Shown: positions 48,268-58,996, numbered from the stretch's first letter. The stretch is DNA of 64,000 bases from Vibrio xiamenensis (GCF_900100015.1 NZ_FNDD01000012.1:62001-126000), one strand, 5' to 3'. The notes: a model not told the origin generated them from the sequence alone. Numbers and translations are program-made.

Positions 48268-49752
48268 TTAAGCGGTTTTGGTGACGACTTGCGGTTTTTC
48301 TTCATCCGCCAAATCCGTTTCACCTTTGCCCTTCGATACTTTGATAACGTAAGTTGCAACGGCTAGGGCAAATACCACACCGACGATAGTCGACGTTACC
48401 ATTGGTAGGCCAAAGCCTAGTGTGCTGTTGTTAAGAATAAAGGTCACACACACTGAAGTCATAAAGCTGGCTGGAATGGTGGTGATCCAGTGCAGTTTGT
48501 TATGACGTAGCAAGTAAGCGGAAGCCGTCCAAAGCATCATTACTGCGGTAGTTTGGTTCGCAAAACCGAAGTAGCGCCAAATGATACCGAAGTCGACTTG
48601 AGTGAGGATGCCACCAATAATGAACAGTGGTGCAGCCATTAACAGGCGATTGCGCAGGCTCTTTTGTTCAACGTTAAAGTATTCAGCCAAAATCAAACGG
48701 CTTGAACGGAACGCAGTGTCACCTGAGGTGATAGGCAGAATCACAACACCTAGGAAGGCAATGATACCGCCAAATACGCCAAGCAGACCAAACGATGCGG
48801 TGTAAACCACGTTACCTGGTCCGCCGTTGGCAACTGCGTCTTGCAGTGAATCCAATGAGCCGAAGAAAGACAGTGCAATGGCACACCAGATAAGCGCGAT
48901 AATGCCTTCACCGATCATGGCGCCAAAGAATACGAAGCGACCATTTTTCTCGTTTTCCATGCAGCGTGCCATCAATGGCGATTGAGTGGCGTGGAAACCC
49001 GAGATTGCACCACAAGCGATAGTGATAAATAGCGCAGGCCATAAAGGCATATCTTTAGGGTTAAGGTTGCTGAACATATCGCTAACGGCAAAGTCGCTCA
49101 TGATGGTGTGTTCAGATGAGAATGCGATAGCCGTCATTAGACCAACCGACATAAAAATCAATAGCGCGCCGAACAGTGGGTAGAAGCGGCCAATGATTTT
49201 ATCAACCGGAACAATCGTCGCCAGAATGTAGTAAGCGAAGATAATGCCGACCATAGTACCCATGCTGACTGTCCAATCGGTTTGGTCGTTAATCAGATTA
49301 GTGATCATGCCAGCCGGTGCTGAAACAAACACCACGCCAACCAGCAGCAATAGAACAATAGCAAAAAGGTTCATAAAGTGTTTTGCGCCATTGCCTAAGT
49401 AGCGGCCAGTGATGCTTGGCACAGAAGCACCGCCATTACGTACTGACAACATGCCAGAGAAGTAATCGTGCACGGCACCAGCAAAGATACAACCGAGTAC
49501 AATCCACAGCATGGCTGCAGGGCCGTACAGTGCACCCATGATCGGGCCAAAAATAGGACCCACACCAGCGATGTTAAGTAGTTGAACTAGATAGACTTTC
49601 TTGGTTGACATCGGCACATAGTCAACACCGTCTTGTTTTGTATGAGCAGGAGTTTGGCGTTTCTCATTGATACCAAATACTTTTTCAACGAAAGCACCGT
49701 AGATCACGTAGCCACCGATCAGCGCGGCGACACAGGTTAGAAACCACAACAT
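48268..49752 (-). CDS. cstA: CstA-family carbon starvation / pyruvate transporter
   Basis: 494 residues, about thirteen membrane segments. The N-terminal half carries the CstA signature: LLNIAGVGPIFGPIMGALYGP near 58-78 (positions only) and GAVHDYFSGMLSVRNGG near 91-107. This is the short CstA subtype; family members BtsT and CstA of E. coli import pyruvate or peptides. A BtsSR-type two-component pair lies 5 kb away, and five BtsR-like repeats lie 94-181 bp upstream of the start. Pyruvate uptake is therefore the best hypothesis. Confidence 0.9.
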   Translation of the reverse strand: MLWFLTCVAALIGGYVIYGAFVEKVFGINEKRQTPAHTKQDGVDYVPMSTKKVYLVQLLNIAGVGPIFGPIMGALYGPAAMLWIVLGCIFAGAVHDYFSGMLSVRNGGASVPSITGRYLGNGAKHFMNLFAIVLLLLVGVVFVSAPAGMITNLINDQTDWTVSMGTMVGIIFAYYILATIVPVDKIIGRFYPLFGALLIFMSVGLMTAIAFSSEHTIMSDFAVSDMFSNLNPKDMPLWPALFITIACGAISGFHATQSPLMARCMENEKNGRFVFFGAMIGEGIIALIWCAIALSFFGSLDSLQDAVANGGPGNVVYTASFGLLGVFGGIIAFLGVVILPITSGDTAFRSSRLILAEYFNVEQKSLRNRLLMAAPLFIIGGILTQVDFGIIWRYFGFANQTTAVMMLWTASAYLLRHNKLHWITTIPASFMTSVCVTFILNNSTLGFGLPMVTSTIVGVVFALAVATYVIKVSKGKGETDLADEEKPQVVTKTA

Positions 49753-49845
49753 TGTTCTCGTCCTTTGTAATTATGTAATTAACAGTTTTATAACTTCAGG
49801 CTGGATACTACGCTCAGTTGTAGCCATTCGCATTGGCTAATCGAT

Positions 49846-49933
49846 TGAGCGGTCGTATGGCAAAGCGAATGGTTAATAGCGCTATTTAGCGGTTTTTGGA
49901 CCGATTGAGTGGTAATCTGATTGTGTGAGCGGC
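49846..49933. promoter_or_regulatory. tandem operator array, five 8-bp sites with exact 20-bp period
   Basis: Sites at 49846 (TGAGCGGT), 49866 (CGAATGGT), 49886 (TTAGCGGT), 49906 (TGAGTGGT) and 49926 (TGAGCGGC). On the cstA strand they read ACCGCTCA, ACCATTCG, ACCGCTAA, ACCACTCA and GCCGCTCA. As I recall, the E. coli BtsR (YehT) site is ACC[G/A]CT[C/T]A repeated about two helical turns apart. The array lies in the gap between cstA (94 bp) and the divergent lipoprotein gene (35 bp). Confidence 0.75.
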
Positions 49934-49967
49934 ATCAATATCGCGTTGAAAAGTTAAGAGGTTAGTA

Positions 49968-50306
49968 ATGAAAGTATTTTGGATCTGCGCTGTGTTAGGG
50001 TTAACCGCGTGCAGTGCGACCACAGAGCAACTTGCTGAGCAAGGCAATTGGCATCAAATCGGTTATCAAGATGGTATCGCCGGGCACAGTCAACGCACTC
50101 AGCGCAATTTGCAGTCAATGGGTAATGTCAATCAAGCCGATTACGCACAAGGTTATCTCGAAGGAGTACAAGAGTACTGTAATCCAGCCTTTGCCTATCA
50201 GATTGGCCTTTCCGGACAGTATTACGAAGGGGTTTGCGAAGGCACGCCACAAGGACAAAAATTTCGTATGGAATGGCAACGCGGTTGGAATGATTACAAC
50301 CAGTAA
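49968..50306 (+). CDS. DUF2799-like lipoprotein
   Basis: 112 residues. The signal peptide ends LTACSA with lipobox Cys15. The mature part is Gln/Gly/Tyr-rich with GYQDGIAGHSQR and two Cys, in the pattern of the DUF2799 family of Vibrio/enterobacterial lipoproteins. Function unknown. An AGAGG ribosome site precedes the ATG. It shares its upstream region with cstA, and the nearest operator repeat is 35 bp from its start. Confidence 0.85.
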   Translation: MKVFWICAVLGLTACSATTEQLAEQGNWHQIGYQDGIAGHSQRTQRNLQSMGNVNQADYAQGYLEGVQEYCNPAFAYQIGLSGQYYEGVCEGTPQGQKFRMEWQRGWNDYNQ

Positions 50307-50420
50307 GCTTGTATCATTTTTGAGCGTCTAACCAAGTGAGGATTTTTCTGACAGATTTGCATTGAGCGCTTTGCTAGTTTTTGGACGATTCATACACAGA
50401 CGAAAAGATAGCCAAGTTTC

Positions 50421-50771
50421 ATGTTTAAAAGAATGTTATTGCTGGTGGCGCTGCTGGTCCCTTTTGCGGCGCAAGTTCAAGCATCAGGGCCAGTGCGTGA
50501 AACCATCAAGGTAAAGCGCAAAATCAAAAGTGAAAAGCATAAGGTTAAGAAAACCGTTAACAACACCAAACGTACGGTGAACGAGTTAGAGCAAGGCACT
50601 TATGTTGAAAACAGCGTTAAACGTAAAGTTGATGATGTGACAGACCCAATTACCGATAAGGTCGATACTGTAAAAGACTTAACCGACCCTAACGAATTAA
50701 AAAAACGCGCAAAAGAGGAAGTGAAAGACAAAGAGCAAGAAGCCTTTGACGACTGGTTATATGAAAAATAG
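50421..50771 (+). CDS. Lys/Asp-rich secreted protein of unknown function
   Basis: 116 residues. A clear signal peptide (about 1-21, ending VQA) is followed by a hydrophilic, highly charged body: first basic (KVKRKIKSEKHKVKKTV), then acidic-basic mixed with DVTDPITDKVDTVKDLTDP, an imperfect short repeat. No cysteine and no predicted fold I recognise. It may be a disordered or coiled periplasmic protein. It stands alone between the lipoprotein gene and murQ. Confidence 0.8.
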   Translation: MFKRMLLLVALLVPFAAQVQASGPVRETIKVKRKIKSEKHKVKKTVNNTKRTVNELEQGTYVENSVKRKVDDVTDPITDKVDTVKDLTDPNELKKRAKEEVKDKEQEAFDDWLYEK

Positions 50772-50801
50772 CCAAACCGAGAAATAACGCCATATCTGGC
50801 G

Positions 50802-51740
<939 letters not shown>

Positions 51741-51773
51741 TCAGCGAAATAGGCCGTGCAGAAAATACGTTGT

Positions 51774-52898
51774 TCAGTCTGTGAAATAGATAACGCCTAA
51801 TGAGGCTAGCTTACTGGCTCCGGTGACATCGGGCAAATTACTCGACAAGTTATGAATACGGCGCTGAGCAAGCCATGCGAACGCCATGGCTTCCATGTAG
51901 TCGCCATCGATGCCCTTATCGGTGGTTGGCGTCACTAGCCAATCATCCAATAACACCGTCAAACGTCCCATAAGCAGTGGATTACGTGCGCCGCCGCCGC
52001 AGACCAATAGCTCTGGATTTGGGCCTTGTTGGTAACGTCGCACCTCGTTTGCGATACTCTGAGCGCTGAGCTCACACAGAGTACTTTGTACATCATGGGC
52101 AAAAAGATCATCGGTGGTCAAATGCTGCTTAAGCCAGTCGAGATTAAACAGCTCCCGACCAGTACTCTTAGGTGCTGGCAGAGAAAAATAAGGCTCTTGC
52201 AACAGACGAACAAGCAGCGCGTGGTTCACTTGTCCTTGCAGTGCAAAGTAGGCGTCTTGATCAAAAGGTTTTCCAGTGTGTAACTGACACCAAGCGTCCA
52301 TCAGCATATTTCCTGGTCCAGTATCATAACCGACGACAGGGCCATTCACGGGCAGAACGGAAATATTGGCGATGCCACCGATATTAAGCACCACCACACT
52401 TGAATCTTGGCTGGCAAAGATTTGTTTATGGAAAGCAGGAACCAGCGGCGCACCTTGACCGCCCAACGCCATGTCTTTACGGCGAAAGTCGGCGACAGTA
52501 TCGATGCCAGTTTTTGCCGCAATGATGTTGGCATCGCCAAGTTGAATGGTAAACGGCACTGCGCTGTTTGGCTGATGAAAGACTGTTTGACCGTGATTGC
52601 CAATCGCGCGTATTTCGCTTGGGCTGACATTAGCTTTAGCCAATAGTTGGTTAACTGCATTGGCAAATAGATGGCCGAGCAAATGGTCAAGCTCCCCAAT
52701 TTCAACCAAATTGGTTTCTTGGCCGGTACAAATCTGCAATAAACGCTGCTTGAGCGCGTCGGGCATCGGCGTATCGTGATGGGCAAGTAATTCGATTTTA
52801 TCGCCATCGATTTCGACTAACGCGCTGTCGACGCCGTCCATGCTGGTTCCTGACATAACGCCGATATACAGTTCTCTCATTCCTGTCTCGCTGTGCAA
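51774..52898 (-). CDS. anmK: anhydro-N-acetylmuramic acid kinase
   Basis: 374 residues. N-terminal GVMSGTSMDGVDSALVEIDG holds the conserved Gly/Ser/Asp of the AnmK ATPase fold, with later GYDTGPGNMLMDAW and CGGGARNPLLM. It opens and phosphorylates anhMurNAc, giving the MurQ substrate. Divergent from nagZ, which releases the sugar: the three genes are the cytoplasmic arm of wall recycling. Confidence 0.97.
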   Translation of the reverse strand: MHSETGMRELYIGVMSGTSMDGVDSALVEIDGDKIELLAHHDTPMPDALKQRLLQICTGQETNLVEIGELDHLLGHLFANAVNQLLAKANVSPSEIRAIGNHGQTVFHQPNSAVPFTIQLGDANIIAAKTGIDTVADFRRKDMALGGQGAPLVPAFHKQIFASQDSSVVVLNIGGIANISVLPVNGPVVGYDTGPGNMLMDAWCQLHTGKPFDQDAYFALQGQVNHALLVRLLQEPYFSLPAPKSTGRELFNLDWLKQHLTTDDLFAHDVQSTLCELSAQSIANEVRRYQQGPNPELLVCGGGARNPLLMGRLTVLLDDWLVTPTTDKGIDGDYMEAMAFAWLAQRRIHNLSSNLPDVTGASKLASLGVIYFTD

Positions 52899-52982
52899 AT
52901 GTTTCTCGTGTCTATTGTAATGGATTGTTAAAGCGAATAATCTCGAAAATTCGTTAATTTAAGAGACTGTATAGAGAAAAGT

Positions 52983-53969
52983 ATGGGACCCTTGTGGCTA
53001 GACGTAGCAGGCTATGAACTGACTGCGGAAGACAAAAACATTCTTGAGCACCCAACTGTTGGCGGTGTGATCCTATTTTCACGCAATTTTCACGACAGTC
53101 AGCAGTTACTGGCTTTGAATCATGAGATTCGCAAAGCGGCCAAACGACCAATTCTGATAGGTGTGGATCAAGAAGGGGGGCGAGTCCAACGTTTTCGCGA
53201 CGGTTTTTCTTTAATTCCTCCCGCGCAGCTTTATGCGCAAAGCCGTGATGGCGAAACTTTAGCCAAGCATGCTGGCTGGTTGATGGCGGCAGAACTGATT
53301 GCTCACGACATTGATTTAAGTTTTGCTCCGGTGCTGGATAAAGGGCATGAGTGCAAAGCCATCGGTAATCGCGCTTTTGGCGATGATGTTGAGACTATTG
53401 TTCGCTACAGCTCGGCGTTTATGCAGGGTATGAAAATTGCTGGTATGGCAACCACAGGTAAGCATTTCCCAGGTCACGGCGGCGTGATTGCTGATTCGCA
53501 CCTTGAAACGCCTTACGACCAGCGTGATTGTATTTTTGAGTTGGACATGGCGGTGTTCAAAACCCAAATTGAGCAGGGGCTACTTGATGCCATGATGCCA
53601 GCTCATGTGATTTATCCGCACTATGATACTCAGCCAGCTAGCGGCTCCGAGTATTGGCTCAAACAAATTCTACGTCGCCAATTGGGCTTTAATGGGATCA
53701 TTTTCTCTGATGATCTGACGATGGAAGGCGCGGCTATCATGGGCGGTCCTGCTGAGCGCGCTGCGCAGTCGTTGGCGGCGGGGTGCGATATGTTGCTGGT
53801 GTGCAATCAACGCGATGCCCAAGTTGCGGTTCTGGATCACCTGCGGATTGTTGAAGTGGAACACGCTGGCGTACTTGCTAAGCAAAAAGCGTATGACTGG
53901 AAAGAGCTGCAGCGTACGGATATGTGGCGTCACGCGTCAAGTCTGGTTAAGCGCGCATTGGATGCTTAA
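52983..53969 (+). CDS. nagZ: beta-N-acetylglucosaminidase NagZ
   Basis: 328 residues, glycoside hydrolase family 3. KHFPGHG at 160-166 and the nucleophile loop FSDDLTMEG at 241-249 are intact; EGG near 64-66 binds substrate. NagZ removes GlcNAc from anhydromuropeptides. It starts at ATG 52983 without a signal peptide, consistent with a cytoplasmic enzyme. Its product also controls AmpC induction in many bacteria. Confidence 0.97.
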   Translation: MGPLWLDVAGYELTAEDKNILEHPTVGGVILFSRNFHDSQQLLALNHEIRKAAKRPILIGVDQEGGRVQRFRDGFSLIPPAQLYAQSRDGETLAKHAGWLMAAELIAHDIDLSFAPVLDKGHECKAIGNRAFGDDVETIVRYSSAFMQGMKIAGMATTGKHFPGHGGVIADSHLETPYDQRDCIFELDMAVFKTQIEQGLLDAMMPAHVIYPHYDTQPASGSEYWLKQILRRQLGFNGIIFSDDLTMEGAAIMGGPAERAAQSLAAGCDMLLVCNQRDAQVAVLDHLRIVEVEHAGVLAKQKAYDWKELQRTDMWRHASSLVKRALDA

Positions 53970-54053
53970 CCCAGCCTACGATATTAAGTTTGTTCATAAA
54001 AGCAGCGCAATGGCGCTGCTTTTTCGTCTCTGCTGTAGCGATTGACGCTGCGA

Positions 54054-54776
54054 TCAGTGAAAGCCTAACCGCTCTTTCAGCGCTTTGAGATAACGGCGAC
54101 TGACTGGCACTTTTTGCTCGCTGGCGGTGATGATTTCAGCCAGGCCATTTTCCAGTAATTTAATCTCTTTAATCGCGCTTAGATTGATCAAATATTGGCG
54201 ATGGCAGCGCATCAATGGGGTTTTTTCTTCGAGCACTTTGAGCGTTAGTTGGCTGGTGGTTTTTTGCGTCGCGGTTTGAATGTGTACGCCGCTTAAATCG
54301 GAATAGGCGAACTCAATGTCTTTGCTCGAGATAATGACAATGCGGTTATGCCCATAGCAGGGCACGTGGTCAAGTTGCGCCGGAGCAAGCTGTGCGTAGT
54401 CAATATCATTGACATGATCGGCTTTAATCAAGCGTTGCACAGTTTTTCTAAGCCGCGCCGTATCCACCGGTTTAAGCAGATAATCAAAGGCGTTTTCTTC
54501 AAAAGCCTGAATGGCGAATTGGTCATAGGCGGTGACAAATACCACCCGTGGCATGGTGTCGCTATCGAGCATCGCGAGCAGTTCAATGCCAGTAATTTGC
54601 GGCATTTGAATATCAAGAAACACCACATCAGGTTTGAGCTGATTGATTTTCTTCAGCCCTTCAATGGCGTTATTTGCTTCGCCAATGACTTCAATATCAC
54701 CGGTTTCTTCCAATAGCTCAATCAACTCTTCGCGAGCCAACAATTCATCATCGATTACCAAGGCAGAAAACATCAC
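54054..54776 (-). CDS. btsR: LytTR response regulator, BtsR/YehT type
   Basis: 240 residues. The receiver domain (3-120) has Asp9/Asp10 and phospho-acceptor Asp55 in VVFLDIQMP. The LytTR DNA-binding domain (about 140-238) ends RRYLKALKERLGFH. The order sensor then regulator, and the sensor's 5TM-LYT head, point to the BtsS/BtsR pyruvate pair rather than YpdAB, though the two are close. Regulator targets in E. coli include a CstA-family carrier, and one lies 5 kb away here. Confidence 0.9.
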   Translation of the reverse strand: MMFSALVIDDELLAREELIELLEETGDIEVIGEANNAIEGLKKINQLKPDVVFLDIQMPQITGIELLAMLDSDTMPRVVFVTAYDQFAIQAFEENAFDYLLKPVDTARLRKTVQRLIKADHVNDIDYAQLAPAQLDHVPCYGHNRIVIISSKDIEFAYSDLSGVHIQTATQKTTSQLTLKVLEEKTPLMRCHRQYLINLSAIKEIKLLENGLAEIITASEQKVPVSRRYLKALKERLGFH

Positions 54777-54784
54777 TTTCTTCT

Positions 54785-56458
54785 CTAATATGGGGTATTG
54801 GGAATGATAAAACTCATCCGTGTATATTGTTCGGGCTTAACATCAATGTGTAACCCCGCATCTGGGCCAAACTGATTGGTTAAGCGTTTATCGACGATTT
54901 CAAGCCCTAGCCCGCTATGGTCTGGGTTTGGCGCCACATAACTGCCAGCATTGTCTTCCACCACAATCTGGTGACCGCCCGCGACAGGCTGGCTGAAAAT
55001 TCGCACTCGACCGCTGTCGAGTAGATTAGAAACGCCGTGCTTGATGGCGTTTTCAACCAGCGGTTGAAGGGTAAAGGTAGGCAGTAGCTTGTCTAACAAG
55101 CTTTCTTCAATATCGATATCGACTTCAAGGCGATCGGTAAAGCGCGCTTTTTCGATGGTCAAATACGCGTTGACGTGGGCGAGTTCATCTCGCAGCGAAA
55201 CGCTTTCAACTTTCTGTTTGAGGTTGCTGCGAAAGAACTGCGATAAGTGCTGAATCAGCTCGCGAGCTTTCGTTGGATCGCGACGAATCACGGCACTGAT
55301 GGTATTCAGCGCGTTGAACAAAAAGTGTGGATTCACTTGCGCTTGCAGCAGCTTAATTTCCACTTGGGCAAGAAGCTCACGTTTTTGCTGGTAATCCCCA
55401 TACAGAATTTGGCTTGATAGCAGCTGAGCAATGCCTTGGCCCATCGAGAGATTGATGGTCGATAGCAGTTTGCGTTTTGGCTCGTAGAGCTTAATGCTAC
55501 CAATGACCTTATCGCCGGTGCGCAGCGGAATGATCAGCGCGGAGCCCAATTTGCACTCCGGTGAGATCGAGCATTGAAATGGATGCTCTCGGCCATCTAA
55601 ATGGATCACGCGATTGGTTTTAATCGCATCTAAAGTACTCTGGGACGAAATTGGCGTATTGGGCTTATGGTGATCATCGCCAATGCCAACAAACGCCAAG
55701 ATCTTATGTTCATCGGTGATCGACACTGCGCCAACATTGGTCTCTTCGTAAATGATGCGGGCAATTTTTTCGGCATTTTTGATATTAAAGCCGGCGGCGA
55801 GAATCCCCACTGAACGTTCGGCAATATTTAATGCACGACGCGAAAATGCGGCGGAATACTCTTCAAAGATGGTTTTACGGTCATGGACGATGCTCATAAA
55901 CAGCGCTGCGCCAACCGAGTTGGCGATGATCATTGGCGCTGCAATCTGTGAGACTAAATTAAATGCTTGAGCAAATGGGTTGGCAACCAGCAAAATGATC
56001 AGCATTTGAATGATTTCTGCGACCAGAGTGACGGAAAACACCACCGTAGGGTTGAACAAGTGCGACGCTTTGCCTTTACGCAGCAGGTAAGTATGCAGTA
56101 AGCCGCCAATTAAGCCTTCTGCTGTGGTGGAAATAGCGCAAGCAACATCGGTAAAGCCACCAAGCGTGTAGCGATGCAAGCCGCCTGTTAACCCGACCAG
56201 AAAGCCGATGACGGGCCCGCCGAATAGGCCGCCCATGACTGCACCAATGGCTCGAGTGTTGGCAATCGCGTCATTGAATTGCAGTCCGAAATAGGTGCCC
56301 ATGACACAAAATAGGGAAAACAGCAGGTAGACGCTAAATTTATGACTAAAACGCTTGGAAATACTTAGTAGTGGTAAAAACAGTGGTGTTTTACTCAGCA
56401 TGTAAGCCAGTACTAAGTAAACGCACATTTGTTGCAGTAGCGAAAGGATTAGATCCAT
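54785..56458 (-). CDS. btsS: LytS-type sensor histidine kinase, BtsS/YehU type
   Basis: 557 residues. A 5TMR-LYT membrane sensor (about 1-190), a GAF domain (215-350) and a histidine kinase of the LytS class follow, with phospho-acceptor His378 in NPHFLFNALN and a HATPase end with DNAGS. E. coli BtsS, of almost the same length, is a high-affinity pyruvate receptor. btsR follows after 8 bp. An AAGGATG ribosome site precedes the ATG. Confidence 0.9.
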   Translation of the reverse strand: MDLILSLLQQMCVYLVLAYMLSKTPLFLPLLSISKRFSHKFSVYLLFSLFCVMGTYFGLQFNDAIANTRAIGAVMGGLFGGPVIGFLVGLTGGLHRYTLGGFTDVACAISTTAEGLIGGLLHTYLLRKGKASHLFNPTVVFSVTLVAEIIQMLIILLVANPFAQAFNLVSQIAAPMIIANSVGAALFMSIVHDRKTIFEEYSAAFSRRALNIAERSVGILAAGFNIKNAEKIARIIYEETNVGAVSITDEHKILAFVGIGDDHHKPNTPISSQSTLDAIKTNRVIHLDGREHPFQCSISPECKLGSALIIPLRTGDKVIGSIKLYEPKRKLLSTINLSMGQGIAQLLSSQILYGDYQQKRELLAQVEIKLLQAQVNPHFLFNALNTISAVIRRDPTKARELIQHLSQFFRSNLKQKVESVSLRDELAHVNAYLTIEKARFTDRLEVDIDIEESLLDKLLPTFTLQPLVENAIKHGVSNLLDSGRVRIFSQPVAGGHQIVVEDNAGSYVAPNPDHSGLGLEIVDKRLTNQFGPDAGLHIDVKPEQYTRMSFIIPNTPY

Positions 56459-56555
56459 ATATAAACATCCTTGGGTTTGCCACAGTTTAAAAGAAAATGC
56501 CTCACTTCACAGTGTCTTGGTCGTGTTTTTGCCATAAAGCGGTTATATTTAAGTG

Positions 56556-56573
56556 TGTAAAATAATTTTTACA
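56556..56573. promoter_or_regulatory. TyrR box 1 (strong)
   Basis: TGTAAA-N6-TTTACA, a perfect consensus, centred 126 bp before the aroF ATG. Confidence 0.85.
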
Positions 56574-56578
56574 TTAAA

Positions 56579-56596
56579 TGTTTTTTATTATTTACA
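56579..56596. promoter_or_regulatory. TyrR box 2 (weak)
   Basis: TGTTTT-N6-TTTACA, a good right half and weak left half, 23 bp (centre to centre) from box 1 and next to the -35 element. Confidence 0.65.
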
Positions 56597-56597
56597 C

Positions 56598-56625
56598 TTG
56601 AAAATGATTTTAAGGCTGTTATTTT
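56598..56625 (+). promoter_or_regulatory. candidate aroF promoter
   Basis: TTGAAA (56598-56603), 16 bp, TATTTT (56620-56625). TyrR boxes flank it. Confidence 0.5.
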
Positions 56626-56662
56626 ATCGTTTCATTCCGTAGTAACGGCCGGAAAATAAAAC

Positions 56663-56680
56663 TGTAAATTAAAGTGTACA
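56663..56680. promoter_or_regulatory. TyrR box 3
   Basis: TGTAAA-N6-TGTACA, one mismatch, in the leader just before the ribosome site of aroF. E. coli aroF also has three TyrR boxes. Confidence 0.7.
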
Positions 56681-56690
56681 AGGTGAAGTC

Positions 56691-57770
56691 ATGACAACCA
56701 ACAAAAGCGAACTTAGCGATATCAATATCAGCGAACAAGAGATATTAATTACGCCCCAAGAGCTGAAAAACAAAATTCCTTTGAGTGACAAAGCGCGTCG
56801 CTTCATTCGTGAATCGCGTCAAACCGTTGCTGATATCATTCATAAACGTGATCACCGTTTGTTGGTTGTGTGTGGTCCTTGTTCTATTCATGACTTAGAT
56901 GCCGCGAAAGATTATGCCCGCCGTTTAAAAGCATTATCTGCCGAATTAAATGACCAAATTTACCTTGTTATGCGCGTATATTTTGAAAAGCCTCGAACTA
57001 CGGTTGGTTGGAAAGGGCTTATCAACGATCCGCACCTTGATGGCAGTTTTGATATCGAACACGGTTTGCACATCGGTCGTGAGTTGCTGGTTGAATTGGC
57101 CGAGATGGAAATTCCCCTTGCAACCGAAGCGCTGGATCCGATCAGCCCGCAGTACTTGTCGGATACATTTAGCTGGGCGGCGATTGGTGCCCGTACCACG
57201 GAATCACAAACTCACCGTGAAATGGCCAGCGGTTTGTCGATGCCAATCGGGTTTAAAAATGGTACCGATGGCAGCCTGTCTACAGCGATTAATGCGATGC
57301 AAGCGGCGTCTTCAAGCCACCGTTTTATGGGTATCAACCGCGAAGGCCAAGTTGCATTGCTGACCACTCAAGGCAACCAGAATGGTCACGTGATCCTTCG
57401 TGGCGGTAAGCAAACCAACTATGATTCTGTCTCTGTGGCGGAGTGTGAGCAAGAGATGGCGAGCAGTAATCTCGACTGTGCCTTGATGGTGGATTGTAGC
57501 CATGCTAACTCACGTAAAGATTACCGTCGTCAGCCTTTAGTGGCACAAGACGTGTTTAAACAAATTCGCCAAGGTAACCGCTCAATTATTGGTTTGATGA
57601 TTGAAAGTCATATCAATGAAGGGAACCAGAGCTCAGATTTACCTTTTGAGCAAATGAAATATGGCGTTTCGATTACCGATGCGTGTATAAATTGGCAAGC
57701 AACGGAAGATTTGCTTCGCGAAGCGCATAGTGAACTGACGCCGTTTTTAGAAAATCGTTTGCAAGGGTAA
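56691..57770 (+). CDS. aroF: 3-deoxy-7-phosphoheptulonate synthase, tyrosine-linked
   Basis: 359 residues, class I DAHP synthase: first step of the shikimate pathway, from PEP and erythrose-4-phosphate. VCGPCSIHD near 60-68, [11 protein letters not shown] near 100-110 and GTDGS near 190 are family motifs. Co-transcription with tyrA 10 bp downstream and the TyrR boxes suggest the tyrosine-sensitive isozyme; feedback type cannot be read directly. Confidence 0.93.
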   Translation: MTTNKSELSDINISEQEILITPQELKNKIPLSDKARRFIRESRQTVADIIHKRDHRLLVVCGPCSIHDLDAAKDYARRLKALSAELNDQIYLVMRVYFEKPRTTVGWKGLINDPHLDGSFDIEHGLHIGRELLVELAEMEIPLATEALDPISPQYLSDTFSWAAIGARTTESQTHREMASGLSMPIGFKNGTDGSLSTAINAMQAASSSHRFMGINREGQVALLTTQGNQNGHVILRGGKQTNYDSVSVAECEQEMASSNLDCALMVDCSHANSRKDYRRQPLVAQDVFKQIRQGNRSIIGLMIESHINEGNQSSDLPFEQMKYGVSITDACINWQATEDLLREAHSELTPFLENRLQG

Positions 57771-57780
57771 AGGACCATCA

Positions 57781-58908
57781 ATGGCTGTAGAACTGAATGA
57801 TTTACGTAATGATATCGATGCTGTCGACAAACAGATTTTAGACCTTCTGGCACAGCGTTTGGCGCTGGTCGAAAAGGTCGGTGAAGTAAAAAGTCGCCAC
57901 GGTTTGCCAATTTATGCGCCTGATCGTGAAGCCGCGATGCTCGCATCGCGTCGTGAAGAAGCGGAGAAAATCGGTGTACCACCACAACTGATTGAAGATA
58001 TTTTGCGTCGTACCATGCGTGAGTCTTATGCCAGTGAAAAAGATTCTGGATTTAAGTGCTTAAATCCAGAATTGCGCTCGGTAGTGGTGATTGGTGGTCA
58101 TGGTCAACTCGGTAGCTTGTTTGCGCGCATGTTTCGTTTGTCTGGTTACGAAGTCAAAGTCTTGGGTAGCCAAGATTGGGATAAAGCCGATGAGCTGCTC
58201 AGTGATGCTGGGCTGGTGGTGGTCACAGTGCCAATCCACTTAACTCAAGGCGTCATTGAAAAGTTAACCAACTTGCCAAAAGACTGCATTTTATGTGACC
58301 TGACTTCTATCAAAGCCAAGCCGCTTGAGGCGATGCTTAAAGTCCACTCTGGGCCAGTGGTTGGTTTGCATCCGATGTTTGGTCCTGACGTACCGAGCTT
58401 GGCAAAACAAGTGATTGTTCACTGTGATGGTCGCGACGCTGAGCAATATCAATGGCTACTTAAGCAGTTCTCGATTTGGGGGGCGAGCCTTTGCCAAATG
58501 GGCGCAGAGGATCACGACCACGGTATGACGCTGATTCAAGCGCTGCGCCACTTTACCTCGTTCGCTTACGGCCTGCACTTAAGCAAAGAGAACCCAAATA
58601 TTGACCGCTTATTGCAGCTAAGCTCGCCAATCTACCGTTTGGAAATTGCCATGGTTGGGCGTTTGTTTGCCCAAGACCCGAACTTGTACGGCGACATTAT
58701 TTTCTCTTCGCAAGAAAATATTGAGATGATCGAGCGTTTCCATCAGCGTTTAGGTGAGGCGGTGAAATTGCTCGAAGGGGGCAATAAACAGGCCTTTATT
58801 CGCAGCTTTAGCGAAGTGAGTCAATGGTTTGGTGATTACTCACAGCAATTTATGACCGAAAGCCAAAACCTGCTCAAACAGGCTAATGACTCGATTCACC
58901 GTGGATAA
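57781..58908 (+). CDS. tyrA: chorismate mutase / prephenate dehydrogenase
   Basis: 375 residues. Chorismate mutase (AroQ type) covers 1-90, with [22 protein letters not shown]-dependent prephenate dehydrogenase covers 95-375, with [14 protein letters not shown] (near 104-117) as the nucleotide-binding turn and LHPMFGPD as the active-site loop. It takes chorismate to 4-hydroxyphenylpyruvate for tyrosine. Confidence 0.97.
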   Translation: MAVELNDLRNDIDAVDKQILDLLAQRLALVEKVGEVKSRHGLPIYAPDREAAMLASRREEAEKIGVPPQLIEDILRRTMRESYASEKDSGFKCLNPELRSVVVIGGHGQLGSLFARMFRLSGYEVKVLGSQDWDKADELLSDAGLVVVTVPIHLTQGVIEKLTNLPKDCILCDLTSIKAKPLEAMLKVHSGPVVGLHPMFGPDVPSLAKQVIVHCDGRDAEQYQWLLKQFSIWGASLCQMGAEDHDHGMTLIQALRHFTSFAYGLHLSKENPNIDRLLQLSSPIYRLEIAMVGRLFAQDPNLYGDIIFSSQENIEMIERFHQRLGEAVKLLEGGNKQAFIRSFSEVSQWFGDYSQQFMTESQNLLKQANDSIHRG

Positions 58909-58942
58909 TTTCGAGTTTGCTAACGAGCGGAATCTGATATTT

Positions 58943-58970
58943 AAAAAGAGCGCTTTAAGCGCTCTTTTTT
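58943..58970 (+). terminator. rho-independent terminator after tyrA
   Basis: AAAAAGAGCGCTT/AAGCGCTCTTTTT, about 12 bp, with T-run. Confidence 0.9.
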
Positions 58971-58996
58971 GTATCAGTTGACCGGTCCTAAATAGG

